Source of the DNA: Sodiomyces alkalinus F11
Taxonomy: Eukaryota > Ascomycota > Sordariomycetes > Glomerellales > Plectosphaerellaceae
NCBI RefSeq assembly: GCF_003711515.1
Contig: NW_021167081.1
Location: forward strand, 4,325,166-4,389,165
Length of the DNA: 64,000 bases
Direction of reading: 5' to 3'
The notes beneath the pieces are model-generated. The model was given only the letters and a program-made list of their open reading frames with translations, had not been told where the DNA came from and made no database searches. The position numbers and the translations under genes are program-made. Positions 47,950-60,119 of this stretch are shown piece by piece (position 1 is the stretch's first letter; every line of letters begins with the position of its first letter).

Positions 47950-49092
47950 TCCGCGGGAAAAAAGGGGGGGTAATTATCGAATAGCTCGGTGCTACGGTAA
48001 AAGGGGGGGGAATTATGAGAAGGTATTAAAGCTTAGTATTAATCTATAGTAAATATTAGTACAGGTTAGTATAGGCGTTATTCCTACGCTTAACTAACGA
48101 CCGTGCATTTCTTAGTATACTCCGTAGAGATAAGGAAGGGNNNNNNNNNNNNNNNNGGGAAAAGGGGAAAAAAAAAGGGGGGGGAATTATTAAGTAGCTT
48201 AGTGCCACGGTAAAAAAAGGGGCGGTAATTAATACACGCCGTGGTTCTTCTATCAGAGCTCTAATATTATAGAGGATATAAGTATATAGGATAGTATAGT
48301 TATTATCCTACGCTCTTTAGCGATTATAGGGAAGGTTAGCGTTAGTATAGGTTAGTATAATCGGTATCCTACGCCTAATTAGCGATTATTAGGACGATTA
48401 GTATAGTATTAAAGCTAGGAATCTATACTAGGTGCTAGTATAGGTTGGTATAGACGCTATTCCTACGCTTAACTAGTAACTATAGATTCCGTAGTAAACT
48501 CTACGCCTAGACTTAGTAAAGGGGAGGCGATTATTAGGGGGTTAGCGTACCCCGTAGTTCTATTAGGGCTTTAGTTCCACAGAGGACTCTAGTATATAGG
48601 ATAGTATAAGCGCTATCCTATACCCTTTAGCGATTATTAAGAACGGTTAGCGTTAATATAGGTTAGTATAGTGGTTTACGCCGATTAGCGATTATTAGGA
48701 AGGTTATCACGGTATTGGAGCTTAGGATCCACGATAAATACTAGTATATAGGTTAGTATAGGCGCTATTGCTCCGTTTAACTAGCGACCGTAAATTCCTT
48801 TATAGCTTTACGCCTAGACATATTAAAGTGACGGTATCTTCGCTCAGCGCGCCTTATATTTATTAAGTCTTAGTATACGTAGTTCACGCTTTTAAGGGCG
48901 GCTACGCTTAGTATACTAGCGTTTATTAGGGTACCCCGTAGTACGCCATAGTAAACCACCTGTCTATTTAGTCTTAGTATACGTAGTCCGTGACGGCGAC
49001 CGCTAGTATACTACGTGCCTATTTAGTCTTAGTATATATAGTCCGCGCCGGGTAGTAGTACACGAACTTTACCTGAAAGCTTAGTTACTACT
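47950..49092. repeat. Y-family subrepeat region (copy 2)
   Basis: Counterpart of 15480-16412, with the same alternating motifs. Contains polypurine/poly-G runs around 47955-48010 and 48150-48220. Confidence 0.65.
48141..48156. other. Assembly gap (16 N)
   Basis: Sixteen undetermined bases inside a G/A homopolymer-rich stretch of Y2. The true length is unknown. Confidence 0.99.
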
Positions 49093-49245
49093 ATTTAATA
49101 TACCCTAACTAGGTATATATCTAGCCAGCTAGTACTATCGGACCTAGGGATTCCAGGGTTTAGAAAGGGGTAACCTTTACTATACAATATAAGGTATAAT
49201 AAAGATATCTTCTTTAAGCTAAGGGGGCGTGCCCCCGGGACTTAA
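49093..49245. repeat. Partial Y-family LTR
   Basis: Matches the first roughly 150 bases of the Y1 LTRs (same start, AATAAAGATATCTT block kept) and then diverges at a GGGGGCGTGCCCCC palindrome. Confidence 0.6.
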
Positions 49246-49800
49246 GTATTCTACGGGTAAACCCCGTAAAATCCTCGGCTCCTACGTATAGGAACCCGGG
49301 GGATTCCGCGGTATTTACTAATTATACCCTAAGGAGACCATGGTATATAAGTTAATTTGGACTTATACTATGGCCCCACTTATTGATGTTCGAAAATTCA
49401 AACGTGATATCCTTATAGTCGGGCCCTATTATTCTTATTTAAATATACCAAGACCTACTAGCTAAGTAGCCTAGATTACTTAGTGTTAGATACCTATAGT
49501 CACCTTATCGGGGTGTGACTTGCGCTATTTTATACACGGATTGAGTACTTCCGGCCGATATATATATATCGATTTTCCCTTATTTTACCTTATAGTTTGA
49601 TATTCCCGTAGAGTACCTTTTACTCTGCTTTAATATATATATATATATATTACGTACCTTATTTATATACTAATAGTTATAAGCCCGGTATTCTAATAAA
49701 CGAAGCTATTCCGATAGATCCTGTAGCTTTAAGGCAGTTGATACACACGCATACGTACATAGGTACGTAGTATTCTCACAGACATATAAGTCAGCAGGTG
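49246..49800. other. Intergenic sequence with a hairpin
   Basis: No coding frame. An imperfect hairpin lies at 49338-49373 (CCATGGTATATAAGT against ACTTATACTATGG). A TA microsatellite is at about 49632-49650. RIP becomes weaker from about 49350 on. Confidence 0.45.
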
Positions 49801-49924
49801 GCAGAGGTACATTAGTATCCTCTGCTATAGAGCTCTGCGAGCTCACACTTACCTACCCGGGTTAGGGGGGGTGTAGGTTAGCGCCTGGTCAGGGGTGAAA
49901 CTATTAATACTCTGTTGACAGAGT
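49801..49924. repeat. Hairpin cluster and left inverted repeat, possible CACTA-element end
   Basis: Three perfect hairpins in 125 bp: GCAGAGG/CCTCTGC (49801-49825), GAGCTC/GAGCTC (49830-49844) and ACTCTG/CAGAGT (49909-49924). Between them 49848-49884 (ACCTACCCGGGTTAGGGGGG and onwards) is an imperfect inverted match of about 35 bp to 61737-61775. The pair brackets the Tnp2 transposase and its neighbours. A clear CACTA terminus and target duplication were not found. Confidence 0.4.
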
Positions 49925-50691
49925 GGCTAGGTAGATAGAATATTAATATTATGTTAATATTATGGTTATGTGGTCACTTGACAGGGCTAGTCGTACTGGT
50001 ACGTGTATAATATGTATATACTAGTTACTTGGTATATACGTGGTTATTATGCGAGACGTTTTTCTGTCTAGTTAGATAGTATACTAATTCACTACTGTAA
50101 TAGGGGCACGTTCTGATAACGTTTATCGTGGTACTAGTATCGTAAACTGTCGTGGCCTACGAAATCTTGCCGTTATAATAGATATTTACGCTATAAAATT
50201 TTTAATATAGATATACGGTAATTGGTTTAGCTATCTTTCCGTCTTAGGGAAGTATATCTAGCAGTATATATCTTATAGTGTCTAGATATTCACGATACGT
50301 AATATATTAAGGCATCGTTATCTTACGGGCTATTAATTTATTAATTGGACGATAGTAAACGATATCTATTAACCTGTGAAATTGTGCCTACCGTAGTGCC
50401 TAATCTATTATATCTGCCTATTTAAACCCTAATTCAGTAACTACCGTAACTTCGTGAAAATTCCGGCCACCTACATTATAACGAACTCCCCTGTTACCCG
50501 TCTCCTGATTACCTGAAGATACCCACCCAGGATATTCCTTTAGTAAATTAAAAGAGGAATAAAGCCGATTATATTCGAATACTAAGGAGTATACGGAATA
50601 GTTCTGCGTATATAAAATTAGATTTAAAGGCTATATGGGCTGTAGTGGGATTAGGCTAAGGGGATAGATAGGTGGTAAAAGGAGAGGACGA

Positions 50692-51480
50692 TTAACACGT
50701 GGTTCTAACTCTGCCAGTAGTCTTAGTGACCTTGTCCTTGCTGACTTTGGTTAAATTGCCAGCGCTCTTGGTAGTCTTACTGATCTTCGTAGCCTTACGG
50801 GCCTTTCTGGCCTTAGTTAATGTACTAGTGTTCTTGGTGGTCTTGGCGGCCTTAGTGGCCTCGGTGTTCTTAGCCTTATTCGCTTTATTAAGAGTGCGTA
50901 TACTAGAGGTATATAGATTATGGCCCGGTCTGTTAGTCTTCACCTTCGTGTTACCGATAGTTAAAACCTCCTTTTTCGGATTAATGCCTGGCTTAATTCC
51001 TCCCGATACGCTAGGAGTAGGAAAGCCGCTCTCCTTAGTAGTATCTCGCCACTACGCGACTATGCCAGTATTATAGTGGCTTATAGCGGTAAACTTTTCG
51101 ATCTTATTTCGCATGGTATAAGGGAAGTTGGTTTTACTCTTATATAGGATAATAGCTACTAGATAAAGGCTATAGCGAGGAGTATCCTTAGAACTTTCAC
51201 GAAAGCTATTAGTAAAGCGCTGGTAGGCGATCGACTAGGACTTAACGAAGTCAGGAGTATCTATAATTACGCCGTGTTCGTGAACGGTAAGGCTAAGATA
51301 GAATAATATATAGAACTAGGGAACTTAGCTATTAGTAAACTATCCTATTAGAAGAAGAATCTTAAGGTATTAAACTATAAAATCCTTATATATTCTCTTG
51401 GAGATAGCGATATGCTGCCTTACGTAACTTGGAGGAGGATCTAAAGTTAATTACGTAGCGTTATAATATCGTGATAGTAA
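50692..51480 (-). pseudogene. Lys/Thr-rich C-terminal frame, unidentified
   Basis: A minus-strand frame runs from about 51480 to 50692 with few stops. Its last 83 codons are uninterrupted and consist almost only of Lys, Thr, Ala, Arg and Ser (N-K-A-N-K-A-K-N-T-E-A-T-K), encoded by a degenerate AAG/ACY repeat. The mirrored plus-strand frame (50699-51076, Leu/Val-rich) is its shadow, though the strand cannot be proved. The DNA keeps many TpG/CpA, so it is barely RIPped. Function unknown. The composition suggests a disordered nucleic-acid-binding tail. Confidence 0.35.
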
Positions 51481-52090
51481 AGGAAAACTTAGAGGTTTAT
51501 GGCCTAAACTAAGCTCTTAAAGAGGGAAGAGAAGAGAGATATCTTAGAGATATGCCAGGAGGATCAAGCTCTTTTATATCTAGAGAAGAAGAAGTTAGGA
51601 AATAAAACCTAGTTGTTTAGAGGCAGGTAATATCGGTTCGTATAGGTAAGAAACGTTAGGATATTACCGTAGAGAAGGAAAGGTCGTGATTATTTATACT
51701 TGCCGTCGTTATACGGGAAGTAAGTAGATTACTATTACTATAAGAGGTTGGGAGAAGGAAGATTATAGTAAATTAATTATTATTATAAGTAAATAGGTGT
51801 AGTATAATAGTATCTGACTACCTACTAAACTCCTGAGTCCGGACCCGCTATGCCTATAATAAAACGAATATTATAGTAAGTTATTAGTAAAATAAATGGT
51901 CTGTATCTTAGAAAGAATAAGAAAGTATACGCCGTGAACCCCCCTAACTTCGCCTATAAGGTAAAAACTTAAATACTATATTATATCCCTATAAGGTAGG
52001 TTATCCGATTATTATTATGCCCGAGTTCCCTGGCGCTATATTTTATACACCGAACATAGAAAAGCAGAAAGGTATAATATAGAGGGGCAG
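51480..52090. other. Interval without a recognised gene
   Basis: Moderately RIPped. A charged plus-strand stretch near 51490-51690 (E-E-K-R-D-I-L-E-I) is readable but isolated, and competing frames exist. Confidence 0.3.
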
Positions 52091-52093
52091 AGA

Positions 52094-53480
52094 TTACTGT
52101 ATTTCGGTATTATCGTCGAAAATATCGTCGTTATATATGGTTATCTGACTCGTGTCCCCGGATGCATTACCGCGATTCTGTGGTGGTAGAACTATTATAT
52201 GCTCTTTAAAGTCACGGTCTTTAGGCTAGAATATAAGTTTATCGTTATCGGGGCCTAGGAAGTCGTTACTGTCTGTTTTTAACCGAGGGAGGTCTAATTT
52301 TATTGCCGACTTAACGAGGCTAATATCCGATATAAGGTAAGGTCGGTTAGCTTTCGTAGATCGGAGATAGTTAAATCGCCTAAGATACTATACCTAATCG
52401 AGTAGACGGGCTTTACCGGCACCCCTAGACTTAACCTTCCGATCCTATATTAAATGTCTTTTAATAGTTATATATAATTCGACGTAGATGATTATAGGCG
52501 GGGGTATAAGTTAGTAAACTCGTTATAATATTAGTTAAGGTCTAAGGTTCCGAACTTATAAATATACTATCGCCGTACTATTATATCGCTCTCCCTGATA
52601 TTAAGCCAGGCTTAATAGAAGATAAATAGGACTTTAAAGGTGTCGGTATTGAAAGACTTATTAAGGAAATCTAATAAATTCCTGATATCGGTCTCCCTTC
52701 CGAAGGTAATAGGATTATCTTCCTATAGCCTTAAGACGTGTTGCTAAATAAGGGTATAGTTAGTTAATAATATTAAATATAAGGTTAATAACGCTTACTT
52801 TAAGCTGATATATCGTACGCGACTTCTATATATTATAGTTAGTCTTAAAGCGTGGTCGAGTAAGCTCCTAAACCTATTTACTTTTAGAATCGGTAAGATA
52901 TTTAAGGTATAGTTTAAGGGTATTAGATATCTATAACTTATTTACCGTGAGTAAAAACACCTTCCTAGTACTCCTCTCTAGAGTTCGGACAATAGGACGG
53001 AGCTCCTTATTCTAGGCGTTACTCTTTTTGGTGATATAGTGTCTTTTAGCACGGTTAGCGGGAGCTAGAGTATCGGGCGGCTTAGTAAAAGTTAGTATAG
53101 TCCTATAGCTTTGAAAGTATCTAGGTAAGGTAGCTAAATGACTTACGATATTCTTCTAGATATTATCTACTAGTTCCTTCTCTTCCACGATACGGAATCT
53201 AGCTATAGAATTATCCGGCTTAGACCCCTTATTATTCAGCATAACGGAATCTTTATCGAAATTATCGAAATCTTTATCGTTACCGCTGTATAGTATATCT
53301 TGATTATCTTAGCCGTTACTATTCCGAACGTGTAGGTTAATAGGGGTAGTCCCCCGGTTAGCTCTCTAAGAGTTAGTGGCGGGAGCGTTTTCCGGTTAGT
53401 AAAGTCTCTGCGCGTTAGCGACACGTTTTACTAGATTCTAGCTGGTTTATTAAGAAGGCCTTATAGTTTTCTGGATTCTA
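52094..53480 (-). pseudogene. Minus-strand gene beside the CACTA transposase, weakly gag-like
   Basis: A frame of about 460 codons ends at TAA 52096-52094 with about 15 RIP-type stops. The N-terminal half is Asn/Asp-rich and disordered. The middle contains a basic helical region (R-P-I-V-R-T-L-E-R near 52985). The C-terminal half has F-G-R-E-T-D-I-R-N-L-L-D-F-L near 52700 and D-L-N-x-Y-Y-N-E-F near 52520. The latter resembles the F-x-G-x-x-x-x-x-x-x-x-F-L and x-F-x-x-x-F layout of retrotransposon gag domains, but no zinc knuckle or protease follows. It is divergently arranged with the Tnp2 gene, as accessory (TnpA-like) genes can be, which is an alternative reading. Confidence 0.45.
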
Positions 53481-54099
53481 TACTACGGGTTAGGATTAGT
53501 AGACCTAGCACGTGGTCGTGAACGCGATAATCCTATTATTATGGCTCGGATAGACCTAGAATAAAGACTTAGAGTAATAATTGAATAGACGTATTAGACT
53601 AATAGGTGACTGCTTTGATAGGCTATAAAATAACGGCTATTATATTAGCCTAATCAGCTTCCAAAATTTACTAACAGAACGCTATAAGTCGGTTAACGGA
53701 AAAGGAATTAGAAAGGAGATAGTGAAAAGAAGAATATAGGGTAGTGAATATTGTAGGCTGAGAGGAATATGGATTTTTTACCCCGCTATAATTCCTAGGG
53801 CGTTAAGTTAGGTAAGAGCACCTGACCGGGTAGGTAGAACTCTAAAATAACGGGCGGGTGATTTATAATATTACGCGTTTTACTTCCCGTACCTCTAATA
53901 TTCTCGCGTTTATTCGTTAATAATACGTGGATTAGGTAAGGTAAGGTTAGGTGAATTTACGAAGGTAAGATAAGATAATAGATAAGGTAAGGTAATAGGA
54001 ATAACTTTATTTTTCTAAAATACTCTCCAGGTATTAACCCTCCCTTTCACGGAGTCGGTATATATCCCTTTAGGGGGAGAAATATCGTGCCTTGGCGGC

Positions 54100-57000
54100 C
54101 AGTAGCCGGCGTAATACGACTACCGCGATTTTCACTATACCTAATTCCGAGGGAGGAAGATCTTATACCGCTGGACGAGGATATCTTAGCTCGCCGGTAG
54201 CGCCGTCGTCGTTAATAACTTAGAAATCCTCGTGCTAATAAGAATAGCGAGATTATTAATTAGTTCAACGACGATAACCTCGCTATAGTGGATAGTAGTA
54301 CTAATATCGAGGAGCCGGGTCCTGATATGGAAAATAAAATAGACCCTGGCCTAGGTGTAGATGAATATTTACTAGATTATACCGATTCCACTAATCTAAT
54401 AGGCGCTATCGCTCTCGATATTATCGAAAAAATCCTTGATTATATAAGGGTTAGTGAAAGAAACGACGATATAGAGTCTAGTACGTTATTATTATTAGGG
54501 CTATATTTACTAGAGGAAACCCCTAATATACCTGCGCTAGTTCTCGAAGATAATATTATCGACGAGTCCGAAGATAGACCGGAAGACGAAGGCTTAGTAT
54601 CTGGTTTAGTTATACTCAATGTTATAGAATCGGCGACCCTTGATTTCACCAAGTCTTATATTATAGATAATTCCTTGACCACCCCTAGTTTATAATATAA
54701 ACTGCTAATAGATACTACCGAGGAGGTTTACTACACGCCGTCGAATTTCACTATGTCCGGGACCGTATTTAAGATGGCCTTGTTAATTACGGAATCCAGT
54801 TTATCGCGATCTACCTGGTCTGCCCTTATCGAGATTTTACGGATATCCCCTATTAAAGAGCTTTAAGCTTTACTAAAGGAAAAGGATATCCTCGTTAAGT
54901 AGTTTAAGTCTTAGATACTATTATATACCCTTCGTAAAAAGTTATCTCTCTAGATATATCAAAGCTATTAACTCGGGCTCTATATATCGAAGATTTACTC
55001 GCCTTCGACTTGAAGTATATGCTGGAGACTATGCTTAGCTCGCCACCTATTCACGAACTAGTATATCGAGGTATAGTTTGCTTAAAACCTATAATACTAG
55101 GATTACTCACTAACTTTCACTAAGGCATAGCTCGGTTTAACCCTTCGGGGAGAGAGATATAGAAGACTAAGGTCTGGGGCGAGTCTCTTCGCACGATATC
55201 CGGTTAATTTCACCGATATACGGATAATATACCTATCTTCCCTTCTGATTTCGTGAAACACCGTTACTACGATAAGCGTTATTGTCCTGATAACGGTGCG
55301 GCTAGGTATACCGATCGCGTTACCTGGGCAGGGCTTGAATTTTCCGATATAAATCGGGATAGTCCTAGGAACCCTATCGTCTTCGTCGAGCCCCTGTTTA
55401 TATCAGAAACACTGCCTCCGGATACTAGAGAAGCCTTTTAGAAACTCCCGCGTTTCACGCTAAGTAATCCTCACTAATATAAGGTTATCCATAGTGAAAA
55501 GATAGCTACGAAGCTGCCCGCCTTTGCTGTTACCGAGAGAGTAGAACCTTTTCTGTTTTACGAATACGACCCGAAAAGATCCGAAATATAGTCCCCCCCT
55601 TAACCGCGTATAATATAATCCGATATATCCTGGATAGTAATACCCGATAGTTTAGGGCTCTGATAATTTTGAGCCCTTACCGTGGTGAACTCGAGATCCA
55701 GATATACGGGCGTGACTAGTTTATTAACTAGTTTAATAATTCGCGTTAGTCGGTCCTCTTACTACTATTAAAGCTTTTCTGCGATGCCTTCGGCCTTTAC
55801 AGAAATATATACAGGTTAATTTTTAGTGTCTACGGCCTTCCCGTATTTCGACCTGATAGTATAGGCACTCGGCGTGCCTATATTTTACTAATTATACCTA
55901 TCCTATTTAGCGTAGACTACGCAGACGCCCTCCAAAGTCTAACACAGCTAGCCCAGTTAGAGTAGGGTTGCTATATTAGGATTACCGGAAAAGATTAGTT
56001 TATATATGCTTTTCCTCTCTGCTTTCTTAGAGATATAGTTTAATAACAGGAACTCTCTAGTTATCTGTCCTGGCGAGCATTAGTCCCTTATCGTGAATGC
56101 CTTATTACGACAGAATAACGATTAAACCTTAGCTTCGATATTATTAAGAATAGCCGGTTTTACTATTATATACAATATACCCGAAAAGAGTCGGAGAATA
56201 TCCCGGGGGTTAAGGTAAAGAAAGAAGCATTCAGAGTAGTGGGTTTACGGGAAGACGATTATCTATGGCGTGCCGTCGCCTTATAGACCCTAGCCCTTAA
56301 CCCGTTTAGAACACGGGTACTAGACGTAGTATACTCGGGATTAATAAGCCTAGTAAAAATATAATATCGAATTCTTCTCGCGTACATTATTAGATCGTAA
56401 TACTACCAGGACTATTTATAATAGTTTCGATAGTTCCGACTCCCTCCGGGGTTTAAACGTATTTAGTCCCCTCTTGCCAATTCTAAGTCTTAGCGAATTA
56501 TAGAATACGGTATAGCCTTTATTATTATACCGGTAATACGGCGTTATTTCCTCACCTCTTACTATATTCACGTAGACTTCGCCGCCGCTATTATATCTAA
56601 AGCACTAAATTTCTTCCCTAATAACTCTATAATAGGATCTGCGTCTTCTATAGTCGTTAAATGCTTCTAGAATATCACGAAGTCTAACTTATAAGTCTAC
56701 GGCCGTTATCCTCCCCTACTAGGACGTGTTAAGTTCTAACGTATTATTATATCCGGTCGTAAGTCTTTCTAGCTTTTAGTATAGGCCACCGCTAAAAGCG
56801 TTCGTTCACGGAATTTACGGAGGACAGGGAAGCAGAAGCGAGGTAATTAGCCAGGTAAGTTAGTAAATCTCTACTTTTCGAGTGCTACAAACATTTACTA
56901 ATATACTATATTAGCCTACGTCCCCGATAACCTTATAGTCCTGACCTAAGCTAGCTAAGTTATAGCTGCTACTACGCTCACGAATATAGGTTTAATAAAC

Positions 57001-58123
57001 CCAGAGACCGTAGATCCAGAGAAATTAACCGGGTCTAAGAAAGTAATAGCCTACTACCGTATAAAGGGTTTACTAAATATTCACGTTGGTTTATATTTTT
57101 AGGATATTGCCGATATATATAGTATATATCGTAATGTATTTACTCTCCTGGGCGAGGATAAATATCGGTATATCGGAAATTACCTAAACTTACTGTTAAT
57201 TACGCTTACTGATAGTATTCTCCTAGAGAATATAAGAAGGATATCACTAAGATAAACTATGAGAACGTAGCTTTTACTCTGATCTTTCGTGAATGACTTA
57301 AAAAGGCGATATACTTCGGTCTCGCGGGTTTATATAAGGTTTTCTATCTAGATATCTATAACGTATTCTGTCTTTTCCGTTAAGATTATAAAGTCCTATT
57401 AGCTAAAATCGAGAATCAAATACAGGTTAGCTCGAGCGAGGACGATATCGATTTAGAGCCTATAGATTACACTATTAGAATCTAGGAGGATTCTGAATAT
57501 CGGAGACTAAGGCAGAGCCGAGTTCTAAAACAGATAGCTATATAATAGCACGAAGATCCACTGCTACGTATTGTTTAAGTATCCAAGGAGCCGAAGGATA
57601 GTGAATTTTAGAACCTGCTTCGAAGAGTATACAAGGACGACTATAATATAATAAATTTACCGGTCGTGAGTGGGGATATCTTACGATAGAGTGGCAGGAT
57701 TACTTTTATAATAAGGTGCCTTCTTCCTCACCTACCTTATAATCACTATATATATTTAACTAACTAGTATGCTACTTTAGTAATAATAAAGATATCTGCT
57801 TTAGCTATAGTGACTTTATTTAGGTACGAAAACCTCGCGACCTTGTCCGTATTAACGGTATAGGGCATAAAATCTCCTTATTATACCGAATCTTCTTCGT
57901 GCTTACTTTTACCGACTCCTGCACGCTAGAACTGCTACTAGATAAAGTCCTTGGATGCTTAGTCTATAAGCTAACCAGAAGTCGGTTTATTGCTAGGCTT
58001 CTAGCGATTCACCCTGATTTTGAATAGGTTATGCCACGAGAGGACGGAATGCTACTAAACCCTCCTTTCGATATTTATATCGTGTAGTCTTTAAAAATCA
58101 TTAATTACTATAGGAGATAGTAA
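54100..58123 (+). pseudogene. CACTA-like transposase (Tnp2 / Transposase_21 type)
   Basis: A plus-strand coding sequence of about 1,300 codons ending at TAA 58121-58123. After an acidic N-terminal region (54290-54690) come H-E-L-V-Y-R-G near 55060, P-S-D-F-V-K-H-R-Y near 55240, D-A-F-G-L-Y-R-N near 55783, F-P-L-C-F-L-R-D near 56018 and a long V-x-A-L-x-T-L-A-L-N-P segment near 56277, in the order known from fungal Tnp2-type transposases. The end region has a conserved R-K-P-R-D-L-V-R-I-N block near 57830. Stops (about 45) are of RIP type, and at least one frame change near 57250 may be an intron or indel. It would cut the element at its terminal repeats. It is flanked by two small genes on the right and a divergent one on the left. 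Confidence 0.75.
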
Positions 58124-58679
58124 CAATATTGTTTTTCTTCCTTTTTTTTAACTGCTTTACTATTAATATTTAAACTCTTTATATAAACTAGCTAAGTACC
58201 TTCCCTTATATATTTAATTCAGTTAGATCTAAGGTACTAATCTTGTATATAACCACGGGTATTTACGATGCCTTTACTAAATTAGGTTCGGAAGGAGCAC
58301 CTGACCGATAACCGTACCATCTAGACTAGAAATATATAATCGATATTCTATTACTACTACTCGTTTTCTTTTTCTTTTTTATAAATTCCTTTTCTTTCTA
58401 TCTCACTATCTTTATCTTATAGGTCTCCGGCACTATAACTCTCTCGGTATATTAACCCTCCCTGGATAGCTCTAATACTATATATGTATTACGAGTAAAC
58501 TCGTTTACTAAGTTAACCAAGTCGATATCTCCGGTTACGTATCGTTTATCTGAGATCTCTAGAGAGTTAACGAAGCGATATAAGTGTCCCTCCCTATGAG
58601 TATCTCTCCCTATTAACCATCTGCGATACGGTATTTATAAGGGTCCTTGATATTAACTATAACTAGTATAGCGTCTAAC
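58124..58679. other. Intergenic, low complexity T-rich
   Basis: T-rich runs (58130-58150, 58370-58400) and no sustained frame. Probably the 3' end of the transposase transcription unit and the promoter of the next gene. Confidence 0.4.
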
Positions 58680-59237
58680 ATGAGTAATAATAATATAACC
58701 TATTATCACGATAATAAACTAGTAAGATTCCCTGCTTAGTATTACTACTTCGCACTCTCTAATTAATAAACCGTTAAATAGGAAGCGTATAATTATAATA
58801 AAATTTGGGTCTTTAACTATTCTGACGATGAGGTTGATGTCGCGGCTCTTGATACTATATTTAACGCTATTAGCATTTACCGCCGGACTATTAATAATGT
58901 TATCGCTTGTATGAACCGGATAAACGAATCACTCCTAGACCGAGTATATAGTATAGGCCCTGATATAGTTAATATTAGACTCTTTACCACTACGGTTAAA
59001 GCTATGACTAAGGCTTACGAAAAAACGGAAGACCTTATACGGATACGGAATCAGCTCACGGAGAATACTGCTTATATCCTGGATCTCGCGGGAATACTGC
59101 TGTATGATATCACTAACGATCCTGCGATCACTAACCCTTATATCTTCACTAGTGAATAGGATAATAATATAGACACTACGATCGCGGAGAGAAAGTATAA
59201 TAATAGCAACGCCGACGAGAATAAGGAGAATATCTGA
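58680..59237 (+). pseudogene. Small 186-codon gene downstream of the transposase
   Basis: ATG 58680 to TGA 59235-59237 with six in-frame stops, all in Gln/Trp-compatible codons. The middle 80 codons (58911-59156) are completely open. The predicted product is helical (R-x-x-x-N-V-I-A-C-M-N-R-I-N and K-A-M-T-K-A-Y-E-K-T-E-D-L), probably coiled coil, with an acidic Asn-rich tail ending D-E-N-K-E-N-I. No known domain. Same strand as Tnp2 and 557 bp downstream, so it is likely an accessory protein of the element. Confidence 0.5.
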
Positions 59238-60119
59238 ATATGGAATCGGAGGTGTAAAACCCGAGCTATTAGTATAGCTCTCACGAAATATAAGGTAGCT
59301 AATAGTATAAGATAGCTAGAATACCAATATAAGGCGAAAGCACTTTTATGATCTTAATTTTAATTGCTTGCTATGATATGTTGTTTGGTGGTTGAGAGCT
59401 AAAGTTGATTGTTTATCATGTGATAAACGAAATGCAGGGGTAGGTTAACCCCGCTCTGGCCGTAAAATATTATTTCGTTATCGATCCCTTTATTCTCTTT
59501 TCGTAAACTACCACGCTTATTATCTATCCGCCTATTATCTATACTATTATCTAAACTACTATTAAACTATTATTAGGATAGGCATAGACTTTGTCGATTG
59601 CTGTATATCTTCTGTTATATTACTGTTTCCCTTTATTTACTACCTACCTTACCTACCTTAGTAGCGGATTTCCTACCTACTGAATCACTAGTTATCCGCG
59701 GCTATCTATATTATGTTACTGGTATCTTTTGTATACCCGCCGTTATCTACCGTATTATCGCTATATTCTATATATTTAGTATCTTTACATACTAGGAGTT
59801 TGTTATCTATCGTATTTTAGCGTTATTGTCTTTTATATACTACTGACTTTTAGTATCCCTATCTTTTGCATCTCCTGCTATTTAGTATCTCTATATTGTA
59901 TATACTATTTACCGTATCTTAGACATATTCACTAATTATAAGTTGTTATCTAGTTATCTGCACACCTTACGCTACCTTATAGCGATTATCCCGATATACT
60001 TATACACTTACGATAGATTCCTATTAGTTATGATCTATCCTGTCCTCTCTATGTAACTTTACTAATCCTGATACTAGGGCACGCTCTTAAGGCGCACCAC
60101 GATATATAACACTATAGCG
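59238..60119. other. Intergenic with a lightly RIPped patch and hairpins
   Basis: 59340-59470 is rich in TpG/CpA. It contains a perfect hairpin GTTTATCA-TG-TGATAAAC (59411-59428) and an inverted GGGGT/ACCCC pair (59437-59452). Beyond 59500 only short AT-rich frames occur. Confidence 0.45.

Larger units (their letters stand above)
47545..49245. mobile_element. Element Y2: 3'/right portion of a second Y element
   Basis: 47545-49092 matches Y1 from about 15150 to 16412, and 49093-49245 matches the first part of the Y LTR. The part of Y to the left of 15150 is absent. The boundary at 47545 coincides exactly with the end of the A LTR, so A probably inserted into Y2, whose left half was then lost together with the 5' end of A. 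A short internal duplication near 47580-47730 repeats a GAAGCCCTCCCTCTAATAG segment. Confidence 0.7.

Noticed and set aside
54440..54652. 70-codon minus-strand open frame
   Set aside because: Antisense of the acidic N-terminal part of the Tnp2 transposase, which continues in frame on both sides on the plus strand.
59598..59795. 65-codon plus-strand hydrophobic frame
   Set aside because: AT-rich low-complexity composition (Tyr, Ile, Leu, Phe from TA-rich codons), with no neighbouring signal or homology.
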